A DNA stretch of 64,000 bases, taken from Actinoplanes sp. NBRC 103695. Lineage in GTDB: Bacteria > Actinomycetota > Actinomycetes > Mycobacteriales > Micromonosporaceae. The notes beneath the pieces are model-generated. The model was not told the origin of the DNA. It saw only the letters and a list, made by a program, of their open reading frames with translations, and ran no database searches. The translations under genes and the position numbers were made by a program. Of this stretch, positions 16,153-23,178 are shown piece by piece. Each line of letters opens with the position of its first letter. The stretch's first letter is position 1. Location: contig NZ_BSTL01000017.1 in assembly GCF_030269485.1 (NCBI RefSeq), positions 124,001 to 188,000 on the forward strand. Reading direction: 5' to 3'.

Positions 16153-16923
16153 CTAAAGCGAGCGGACCCGCCCCGCAAGATGGGAATCCACGCCGAAGTC
16201 CCAACCTCCGTCGACCTCGGCGGCGCTGAAGTCCACCCGGGCCGGCAGCAGGATCGGGCGCTTGAAGTCGACCTCCACGACATAGGCGTCCGGCAGCCGC
16301 GGGTCCAGGGCGGCCAGGCACCGGGCCACGGTCCACATGCCGTGCGCGATCGGCCGGGGAAACCCGAAGAGACGCGCACCCAGCCGCGACGTGTGGATCG
16401 GGTTGCGGTCGCCGGAAACCGCGGCGTAGTCGGTGCCCACCCGCGACGGAACACGCCAGGAAGCCGCGAACAGAGGCGGTGCCGCGCGTTCGCGCTTTCC
16501 GGAGACCCCGGAGCCGAGGCGGAGGTACGTGGAAACGCCCGTCCACACCGGCCGATCGTCAACGGTTGCGAGCGCCACCACGTCGAACTGCTGTCCCCTG
16601 TGGTGCGGGCGCAGATTCTCCGCCCGTACCGAGAAATGAAGGTCCTCGAAGGACAGCGACCGGTGCACGGTGATGCGATTGGCGACATGCACCAGGCCGA
16701 CGACCGGAAAAGGAAAATCGGTGGTCATCAGCCGCATCGCCGACGGAAAGGCCAGGACATGCGGATAGGTGCCCGGCAGCCGATCGGTGAGCGGAAAACC
16801 GCAGACGCGGTCGTAGGCGGCGAGATGATCGCGGTCCACCGCCACCGACGCGGTCAGAGGCTCGGACGGCAGGCCGGACGACCGGCGGCGTGGCAGCAGC
16901 GTGAGCGCGGCTCGGACGAACAT
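16153..16923 (-). CDS. MaoC-family (3R)-hydroxyacyl dehydratase
   Basis: A 256-residue double-hotdog hydratase/dehydratase. The C-terminal half has the hydratase-2 signature YAAVSGDRNPIHTSRLGARL followed by FPRPIAHGMW, with catalytic Asp and His. The N-terminal hotdog (AMRLMTTDFPFPVVGLVHVANR) is the degenerate partner, the arrangement of mycobacterial HtdX. The ATG at 16923 overlaps the stop of the FabG4-like gene. The gene order HtdX-FabG4-(divergent)-FadA2 matches the Rv0241c-Rv0242c-Rv0243 region of Mycobacterium tuberculosis. Confidence 0.9.
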   Translation of the reverse strand: MFVRAALTLLPRRRSSGLPSEPLTASVAVDRDHLAAYDRVCGFPLTDRLPGTYPHVLAFPSAMRLMTTDFPFPVVGLVHVANRITVHRSLSFEDLHFSVRAENLRPHHRGQQFDVVALATVDDRPVWTGVSTYLRLGSGVSGKRERAAPPLFAASWRVPSRVGTDYAAVSGDRNPIHTSRLGARLFGFPRPIAHGMWTVARCLAALDPRLPDAYVVEVDFKRPILLPARVDFSAAEVDGGWDFGVDSHLAGRVRSL

Positions 16924-18221
16924 CACGCCCCCAGCAGACTCTGCCCGCAGACCCGCACGATGTTGCCGGTGACCGTGCCCGACCCCGGCGCGGCCAGCCA
17001 GGCGATCGTCTCCGCCACGTCGACCGGCAGTCCGCCCTGCGACAGGCTGTTCATCCGACGCCCCGCCTCCCGCAGCATCAGCGGCATCTTCGCGGTCATT
17101 GCCGTCTCGATGAAGCCGGGCGCCACCGCGTTCACCGTGATACCGCGCCCGATCAGCACCGGCGCGGTCGACTGCACCAGCCCGATCACGCCCGCCTTGC
17201 TGGTCGCGTAGTTGGTCTGCCCGCGGTTGCCGGCGATGCCCGCGATCGACGAGACGCCGACGATCCGGCCGCCGTCGTGCAGCAGCCCGCGCTCCAGCAG
17301 GGCGTCGTTGATGCGTTCCGGCGCCGACAGGTTGACCGCGAGCACCGTGTCCCACCCGGCCGCGTCCATCTTGGCGATGGTCCGGTCGCGGGTGATGCCG
17401 GCGTTGTGCACCACGATGTCGACGCCGTCCGGCAGATGCGCGGCCAGCCGGTCGGCGGCGCCGGGGTGGGTCAGATCGAGCTGGACGGCCCGGCCGCGCA
17501 CCTCGTTGGCCACCGCCGCGAGCGCGTCACCGGAGCCGGGCACGTCGAGGGCGATCACGGTGGCGCCGTCCCGCCCGAGCGTCCGGGCGATGGCCGCGCC
17601 GATGCCCCGGGCCGCGCCGGTGACCAGCGCTGTGCGCCCGTCGAGGGGTCGAGCCGTGTCGGTAGGCTGCGGCGGATTGCCTGGTCCGACCCGGACGACC
17701 TGACCGCTGACGTACGCCGAACGCCCGCTCAACAGGAACCGGAGGGTCGACTCCACGGCCGTGTCACCGCCGGGCGCCACGTACACCAGCTGGGCCGTGA
17801 TGCCCCGCCCGAACTCCTTGCCGATGCTGCGCGTCAGCCCCTCGAGCGCCCGCTGGGCGGTCGCCGCCCGTGGCGCCGGGCAGTCGGAAGGCGCCGTGCC
17901 GACGACGATCACCCGGCCGCCTCGCCGCAGCGACCGGGCATGCGGATGGAAGAACTCGTACAGCGCGCTGAGCTGCGACGAGTCGGAGAGTCCCGAGGCG
18001 TCGAAGATCAGCGCGCCGTGCGGTGGCGCCCCGGCGTCCAGCACCTCGACACCCATCTTGGTGAGCGTGTCGCGGATCGGGGACGCCGGTCGCCCGCCCA
18101 GCAGGACCGGCCCGGCGAGCGCGGCGTCCCGGCGCAGCCGTGGCGGATCGGGCAGCCCGAGGCGCTTGACCAGCGCGTGGCCCGGCCCGGAGTTGGCGAA
18201 ACTCGCATACCTGTCGCCCAT
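16923..18221 (-). CDS. two-domain 3-oxoacyl-ACP/CoA reductase, FabG4-like
   Basis: A 432-residue short-chain dehydrogenase with a long N-terminal flavodoxin-like extension, the layout of high-molecular-weight FabG (FabG4). The functional SDR domain starts near residue 190: TGAARGIGAAIA binds the cofactor, VHNAG follows, and the catalytic Ser-Tyr-Lys set is in SSIAGIAGNRGQTNYATSK. The N-terminal half (PVLLGGRPASPIRDTLTKMG) lacks a glycine motif. It reduces 3-oxoacyl thioesters, working with the overlapping MaoC dehydratase. Start at 18221, divergent from the thiolase with a 44-base gap. Confidence 0.92.
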   Translation of the reverse strand: MGDRYASFANSGPGHALVKRLGLPDPPRLRRDAALAGPVLLGGRPASPIRDTLTKMGVEVLDAGAPPHGALIFDASGLSDSSQLSALYEFFHPHARSLRRGGRVIVVGTAPSDCPAPRAATAQRALEGLTRSIGKEFGRGITAQLVYVAPGGDTAVESTLRFLLSGRSAYVSGQVVRVGPGNPPQPTDTARPLDGRTALVTGAARGIGAAIARTLGRDGATVIALDVPGSGDALAAVANEVRGRAVQLDLTHPGAADRLAAHLPDGVDIVVHNAGITRDRTIAKMDAAGWDTVLAVNLSAPERINDALLERGLLHDGGRIVGVSSIAGIAGNRGQTNYATSKAGVIGLVQSTAPVLIGRGITVNAVAPGFIETAMTAKMPLMLREAGRRMNSLSQGGLPVDVAETIAWLAAPGSGTVTGNIVRVCGQSLLGA

Positions 18222-18265
18222 GCGCGTAGCGTACTCGCGAGTAGCTTCGACGGCTGGAGATCGTT

Positions 18266-19537
18266 ATGCGTCGCGTCGCCGTTCTGGGCGGTAACCGGAT
18301 CCCGTTCGCTCGTTCCGACGGGCGCTACGCCAGGGCGTCCAATCAGGACATGCTGATCGCCGCGCTGGACGGGCTGATCGCACGGTTCGGGCTGGCCGGC
18401 GAGCGGCTCGGCGAGGTGGTCGCCGGGGCGGTGCTCAAGCACTCCCGGGACTTCAACCTCACCCGCGAGGCGGTTCTCGGGTCACGGCTCGACCCGCGCA
18501 CCCCGGCGTACGACATCCAGCAGGCCTGCGGCACCGGGCTGGAAGCGGTCATCCTGGTGGCCAACAAGATCGCGCTCGGCCAGATCGACGCCGGGATCGC
18601 GGGCGGCGTGGACACCACCTCGGACGCGCCCCTGCAGCTCAACGAGGACCTGCGCCGGACGCTGCTGGAGCTCAACCGGGCCCGGACGGTGGGCGCGCGG
18701 CTGCGGGCGGCGGCCCGGATCCGGCCGCAGCAGCTGGTCCGGCCGGAGATCCCGCGCAACGCCGAGCCGCGGACCGGCCTGTCGATGGGCGAGCACACCG
18801 CGATCACCGCCCGGCAGTGGCAGATCGGCCGCCGGGAGCAGGACGAACTCGCGCTGGCCTCGCATCAGCGGCTCGCCGCGGCCTACGAGAGAGGGTTCTT
18901 CGACGACCTGATGACCCCCTACCTGGGGCTGACCCGCGACCAGAACCTCCGCCCGGACACCTCCCTGGAGAAGCTCGGCTCGCTGCGCACGGCGTTCGGC
19001 AAGGGCGACGACGCCACGATGACGGCCGGCAACTCGTCGCCGCTCACCGACGGCGCCGCCACCGTCCTGCTCGCCTCGGAGGAGTGGGCGGCCGAGCACA
19101 AGCTGCCGGTGCTGGCCTACCTCGAGGGCTGCGAGACCGCGGCCGTGGACTACGTGCACGGCGACGAGGGCCTGCTGATGGCCCCGGCGTACGCGGTGCC
19201 GCGGCTGCTCGCCCGCACCGGCCTGAGCCTGCAGGACTTCGACTACTACGAGATCCACGAGGCGTTCGCGGCGCAGGTGCTCGCCACCCTGGCCGCCTGG
19301 GAGTCGCCGGAGTTCGCCAAGGACCGGCTCGGCCTGGACGCGCCGCCCGGCCCGATCGACCGGGACCGGCTCAACGTGGCCGGCTCGTCCCTGGCCGCCG
19401 GGCACCCGTTCGCCGCGACCGGTGGCCGGATCGTGGCGACGCTGGCCAAACTCCTCGCCGAACGGAAATCCGGCCGTGGCCTCATCTCCATCTGCGCCGC
19501 CGGCGGCCAGGGCGTCGTGGCGATCCTGAACCGCTGA
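18266..19537 (+). CDS. acetyl-CoA C-acyltransferase (thiolase), FadA2-like
   Basis: A 423-residue thiolase. The nucleophilic cysteine is in DIQQACGTGLEA (about residue 91), the histidine is in AGHPFAATGG and the second cysteine in ICAAGGQGV. NSSPLTDGAA and YEIHEAFAAQV are further family blocks. It starts MRRVAVLGGNRIPFARSDG at 18266, is slightly longer than the usual 390 residues, and resembles the FadI/FadA2 group of trifunctional-type thiolases. Divergent from the FabG4/HtdX operon, it would cleave or condense the 3-oxoacyl-CoA they handle. Confidence 0.93.
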   Translation: MRRVAVLGGNRIPFARSDGRYARASNQDMLIAALDGLIARFGLAGERLGEVVAGAVLKHSRDFNLTREAVLGSRLDPRTPAYDIQQACGTGLEAVILVANKIALGQIDAGIAGGVDTTSDAPLQLNEDLRRTLLELNRARTVGARLRAAARIRPQQLVRPEIPRNAEPRTGLSMGEHTAITARQWQIGRREQDELALASHQRLAAAYERGFFDDLMTPYLGLTRDQNLRPDTSLEKLGSLRTAFGKGDDATMTAGNSSPLTDGAATVLLASEEWAAEHKLPVLAYLEGCETAAVDYVHGDEGLLMAPAYAVPRLLARTGLSLQDFDYYEIHEAFAAQVLATLAAWESPEFAKDRLGLDAPPGPIDRDRLNVAGSSLAAGHPFAATGGRIVATLAKLLAERKSGRGLISICAAGGQGVVAILNR

Positions 19538-19670
19538 CCGGCGCCGCCGCTTGTGCGGCGTCCAGGCGAAGGCGAGCGTGAGCCCGGCGGTCACGACGGC
19601 GGGAAGGTGCGCTGCGTCGAGCGAGCCCACCACGGTGTCGCTCGCCCACTCGCTGAGGAACCCGGAGGCC

Positions 19671-19711
19671 GGGGGTGTGCACCAGAGCATCGGTCCTGGG
19701 TGCACACCCCC
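19671..19711. terminator. strong hairpin terminator after lanA
   Basis: GGGGGTGTGCACC (19671-19683) and GGTGCACACCCCC (19699-19711) are perfectly complementary 13-bp arms around a 15-base loop. The hairpin starts 8 bases after the lanA stop on the minus strand and also faces the thiolase gene on the plus strand, so it probably ends transcription both ways. There is no U-tract, as is usual in actinobacteria. Confidence 0.85.
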
Positions 19712-19718
19712 GCCGGGA

Positions 19719-19853
19719 TCAGTTGTTGAGGAGGATGCTGCTGGTGCAGGCGCCGCTGAAGGTGCTGTGGATCGTGCCCGACAGCAGTTCGGCGTGGTCG
19801 TCGCCCTGGCTGTCGTCGGCCGCGATGCCCTGCAGCTCGAGGATCTGGTTCAC
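19719..19853 (-). CDS. class III lanthipeptide precursor (LanA)
   Basis: A 44-residue peptide starting at GTG 19853, with an ideal AAAGGAG seven bases upstream. The leader contains NQILELQGI, matching the ILxLQ helix that class III synthetases bind, then an acidic stretch DDSQGDDHAELLSG. The Ser/Thr/Cys-rich core is about TIHSTFSGACTSSILLNN. It has one Cys, preceded by hydroxy residues at every third position (T-x2-S-x2-S-x2-C), suited to one lanthionine or labionin ring, and a hydrophobic tail ending in two Asn. It lies downstream of lanKC and is followed by a strong terminator. The cleavage site is inferred. Confidence 0.88.
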   Translation of the reverse strand: MNQILELQGIAADDSQGDDHAELLSGTIHSTFSGACTSSILLNN

Positions 19854-19876
19854 GGTGGTTCTCCTTTCGTCGTTCC

Positions 19877-19895
19877 TCGGATCCCAGAGATCCGA
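19877..19895 (-). promoter_or_regulatory. small hairpin between lanKC and lanA
   Basis: TCGGATC (19877-19883) and GATCCGA (19889-19895) form a 7-bp stem with a 5-base loop just upstream of the lanA ribosome site on the minus strand. Such a hairpin could attenuate read-through or act as an mRNA stability or processing point that uncouples the amount of precursor from the synthetase. Function is inference. Confidence 0.45.
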
Positions 19896-19933
19896 AGTCT
19901 GTGGAGGTGCGGGCGCGCCGGGCGTGCGGTCGA

Positions 19934-22504
19934 TCACAGGACGCCGGGGATGAGCTGCGCCGACCGATCGACGGGCGCGCCGGCCAAGGCGGCACGTGCC
20001 TGGGTGAGCGCCAGCAGTACGCCCGCGGTTCCGGTGGCGAGGTCCATCGACAGCCGCAGCAGCGCGTGCCCAGGGAAGGCGACGCCCTCGGCGTACGGGA
20101 CGGCATGCCAGACCAGCGCCTTGACCTGAGTCACCAGCGCGTCCCTCACCTCGCCGGGATCGGTCGCATGGTTCGCCAGCGCATTCATCAGCCCGGCCCG
20201 GCCCCCGAACAGGCTCGGCTGGATGGTCACCGGGATGGTGGCGGCGCGCAGCATGCCCGGAAGCAGAGTCGCCAGTCGGTCGTCGTCGCGGTGCCGGAGA
20301 TAGGCAGCGGCGACCGATGCCATCCCCACGCTGCCGTTGTCCAGATAGGGCAGCAGCCGCCGCCCGTCATCGACCAGCACCTCGCCGGTGTCGGTGACAT
20401 GGCAGTGCGCGAGGTCCCGGTCGAGCGACTCCTTGGCGAGGTCCAGGAACCGCGGGTCGCCGCTGTCCTCGAACTCGACGAGGTCGAAGAGCGCGACGCC
20501 GGTCCAGCCGAACATCAGGCCGGTGCGCCGGTGGGCGGCCGAGGCCGGTCCGGTGGCGGCACGCTGGATCTCCACGAGTCGCTTCACCACCGCCTCCCGC
20601 CGGTCGTGCACGGCCGTCTGGTTGGTCGCCCGTGCCAGATGCCGCAGTGCCAGGCCCACGCCGGCCAAGCCGCCGTGCAGGTGCGGCGTGCTGGTCGCCG
20701 TCACCGCCTCGTCGGCGGACCGCAGCAGGTCGAGGGCTTCCTGGACGCGGCCGCATCGGTGCAGGACGACGGCTGCGCCGTGGACCCCGCTCAGCAGCCC
20801 CGCCCGGACGGGAACGGATGTGGTGGCGGCCCGGACCAGCCAGTCGACGTGCTCGGCGGCCGGCTCCCGGCCGCTCGCGGCGAGGGCGTGGATCGCCCCG
20901 GCGGCGCCGTGCGCGAGGTTGTACCCGCCATCGCTGAGTCCGGCGGGATCTCCGGGATGAAGCCGGTCCGCGCGATGGGGCGTCGCGCTCGCCTCGATGG
21001 CCGTGACCATGGAACTCTCGAGCCGTCGCAGCCACGGGTCGAGGCCGGCGTCCGGTGGATCGAACAGTGCGGCGACCTGTCGGGAACGGTCGGGAGAGGT
21101 GTGAGGACGGGTGAGCCCGGTGCGGATCTGGTCGATCACCGTGCTGGGCACCGGGAACAGCTCGGCGATCGCCGTGACCAGGTCGTCGATCTTCCCGGCG
21201 TCGAGATCGAGCAGCGTCGTCAGGGGGAGGAATACGGCGGCGCGCAGGCTGTTCAGCGCATAGATGTCCCGATCGGCGCCCGAGTCGGCGTGCGCCGCCA
21301 CGTAGCCGGGACAGCCCAGGCTCGGCGGCGGGTCGAGCGGTGGCCGGTAGCTGATCTCGTAGTCGACCAGAGCAACCCGCCCGTCCTGACGGATCATCAC
21401 GTTGCGGGGATGAAGATCGGCGAAGACGTAACCGCGCGCGTGGATCTCGGACAGCGCGATTTCGATCTGGCTGAGTACGTCCAGGACGATCGCGGTGTAG
21501 CGGGCTACCTGCGCCGGATCCGTCACCGACGTCAGGTAGGGGTTCTGCCGGGCCATCATCTGCCACAGCGTCTCGCCCTGGATGTACTCCTCCGCGAGAT
21601 ACCGGTGCTCCCAGACGGAGAACGTGCGATGAAGGGCCGGCACGGCTGAGATGCCGGCCAGGTCGCGCAATGCCCTCGCCTCCGTCTCCAGCCGCAGGAC
21701 GGCGTCCTGCCCCGCGCCGTCCAGGCCGGCCAGCGGGCGGGCCTCGCGCAGCACCACCCGCTCGCCGGTCTCCGGGTCCCGGGCCAGATAGATCCCCCCG
21801 CCGTTGGAGAAGTGCAACGCCCGCTCGACCGTGTAGGGCATCTGATCGGTCGCGCCGACCTGGGCGCTGCGGTCGAGTTCCTGGGCGACGAACGACGGCA
21901 CGGGAACCCATTCCGGGATCCGGAACACGGGCCCGCGCGGGTCCGGCACCAGCACGCCGTCGGGCCGTCTGATCGCCGGCACGTCGGTCCCGTCCTCGGC
22001 GGTGCAGGAGAGCTTGTGGAAGGCCCCGTACCGCAGGTAGACGGGGCCGTCCTGCCATCGCAGATCGCTGAGGATGTACGGCCCGCGGTAGGGCTCGAGC
22101 GTGGCCGACAGATCCAGCAGCGCCGCCTCCAGTTCGGGCTCGGAGCAGGTGTAGACGGTGACCAGTTTTCCGCTGCTCCGGCGGGGGGCGTACTTCGCGT
22201 TCATGGCGAGGTGCATGCGCGCGGTGGGCAGGAACTTGAATGCCAGTCCCCGGGCGACGCAGCAGTCCCACACCAGGTCGATCACCGCCTCGGTGTCCTC
22301 CGGGGTCGCCGAGACATGCAGTTTCCAGCCCTGCTCGGGCAATTTCACCCCGGGCGGTTCGAGGAAGACCCAGGTGCTGTCGATTCTGCGCTCCCAACCA
22401 GCCGGAAGGGCCCGGCCGACCGCATCGAAACTCCCTTCCCGGTCATGTCCTGGATGCTCATAGAATGGAGTTCCCGCTTGACAGTAGTCCAAGTAGTTTT
22501 CCAC
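19934..22504 (-). CDS. class III lanthipeptide synthetase (LanKC)
   Basis: About 856 residues in three parts: an N-terminal phosphoSer/Thr lyase-like domain (to about 200), a Ser/Thr kinase domain (GGGIYLARD glycine loop, FADLHPRN catalytic loop, DYE for DFG), and a C-terminal LanC-like cyclase domain (from about 500; GLLSGVHGAA, GLAGVGLAL, GNGSVG-like NGSVGM). The cyclase lacks the Zn ligands of LanC: the sites read LMFGWTG and LFGGRAG rather than WCYG and CHG, which marks class III rather than IV. The usual ATP-contacting Lys (VVxKEARP) is Arg here (VVLREARP). I chose GTG 22504; an ATG at 22624 exists, but the sequence between is AT-rich and unlike family N-termini. Confidence 0.93.
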   Translation of the reverse strand: MENYLDYCQAGTPFYEHPGHDREGSFDAVGRALPAGWERRIDSTWVFLEPPGVKLPEQGWKLHVSATPEDTEAVIDLVWDCCVARGLAFKFLPTARMHLAMNAKYAPRRSSGKLVTVYTCSEPELEAALLDLSATLEPYRGPYILSDLRWQDGPVYLRYGAFHKLSCTAEDGTDVPAIRRPDGVLVPDPRGPVFRIPEWVPVPSFVAQELDRSAQVGATDQMPYTVERALHFSNGGGIYLARDPETGERVVLREARPLAGLDGAGQDAVLRLETEARALRDLAGISAVPALHRTFSVWEHRYLAEEYIQGETLWQMMARQNPYLTSVTDPAQVARYTAIVLDVLSQIEIALSEIHARGYVFADLHPRNVMIRQDGRVALVDYEISYRPPLDPPPSLGCPGYVAAHADSGADRDIYALNSLRAAVFLPLTTLLDLDAGKIDDLVTAIAELFPVPSTVIDQIRTGLTRPHTSPDRSRQVAALFDPPDAGLDPWLRRLESSMVTAIEASATPHRADRLHPGDPAGLSDGGYNLAHGAAGAIHALAASGREPAAEHVDWLVRAATTSVPVRAGLLSGVHGAAVVLHRCGRVQEALDLLRSADEAVTATSTPHLHGGLAGVGLALRHLARATNQTAVHDRREAVVKRLVEIQRAATGPASAAHRRTGLMFGWTGVALFDLVEFEDSGDPRFLDLAKESLDRDLAHCHVTDTGEVLVDDGRRLLPYLDNGSVGMASVAAAYLRHRDDDRLATLLPGMLRAATIPVTIQPSLFGGRAGLMNALANHATDPGEVRDALVTQVKALVWHAVPYAEGVAFPGHALLRLSMDLATGTAGVLLALTQARAALAGAPVDRSAQLIPGVL

Positions 22505-22905
22505 GGAACAGGACACCGCCTTTACGTCGGTCCATGCTTTATCCGCATGACGTCTACAGCTTGGGGTTACGCGTAGACGAATGTCAATGGAGTCGACCGG
22601 CACGATGAACAGGATGTAAATCACACGCGGTGCTGCTGCACAAAGTAATGAGAAGTCAGGATGTTTCGGGCGGAATTTCGACCACTATCACGCTGTGTGT
22701 GCCGGTCGGTCATTCGACAGAAATATCGTCATGATCGTTCTGAAGGCATGATGATCGAAAACGTAAATGCCGCCCCGCATGCCGGCCGAGCCGATTGTCG
22801 GAAAGATTGATGCGGAGACGTAAAGCGGAGCGCTAATGTTCGTCCCTAGTGGACCGCGAGAAGGTCCGCACCGTTTGCCACGGAATTCTTGAAGGGACTT
22901 GACAA
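22505..22905. promoter_or_regulatory. AT-rich divergent promoter region, lanKC / ACP
   Basis: A 400-base non-coding gap between the divergent lanKC and ACP genes. It is visibly poorer in G+C than its surroundings (for example AAATCACACG, AAAGTAATGAG, GGAATTTCGACC, GAAAACGTAAATG), suggesting transferred DNA or a complex promoter. A loose dyad GTGGACC...GGTCCGCAC lies at 22850-22872, and GAAGGGA precedes the ACP start. No coding potential is apparent. Divergent layout implies shared control of both arms. Confidence 0.6.
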
Positions 22906-23178
22906 ATGACAGTCCGGGAACCGTCCGCCGCCATGATCGAACAAGTGGTCCGAGACGCGATCGAGGAGGCCCTGCACGCGCCGCTCGGCGCCTGGCCGGC
23001 CGATCGCCCCCTGTCCGAGGTTCCGGACGCCTTCTTCGACAGCCTCGCCCGGATGGACGCGATCGCCCGGATCAGGCACCGGCTCGGCGCGGGCGCCGGT
23101 CTGGACGCGGCCACCGGCCTGGACACGATCGCCGCGATCAGCGCCTGCGTCCGTCGGACGATCGGGATCCGCGCGTGA
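22906..23178 (+). CDS. discrete acyl carrier protein
   Basis: A 90-residue carrier protein. The phosphopantetheine serine is Ser46 in FFDSLARMDAIARI, a recognisable D-S-L motif with the following helix II, preceded by a helix EQVVRDAIEEAL. The ribosome site GAAGGGA lies eight bases before the ATG. Its stop is inside the GTGA overlap with the ketosynthase, so the two are made together. The helix after the serine is Arg-rich (RMDAIARIRHRL), unlike acidic fatty-acid ACPs, so it may serve a dedicated partner. It would need activation by a Sfp-type transferase such as the one at 12630. Confidence 0.85.
   Translation: MTVREPSAAMIEQVVRDAIEEALHAPLGAWPADRPLSEVPDAFFDSLARMDAIARIRHRLGAGAGLDAATGLDTIAAISACVRRTIGIRA

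Noticed and set aside
19541..19690. Minus-strand hydrophobic fragment (AAHLPAVVTAGLTLAFAWTP) beside the lanA terminator
   Set aside because: It looks like one membrane helix with a basic tail, but any ATG lies inside the terminator hairpin and no family is recognisable. At best it is a gene remnant.
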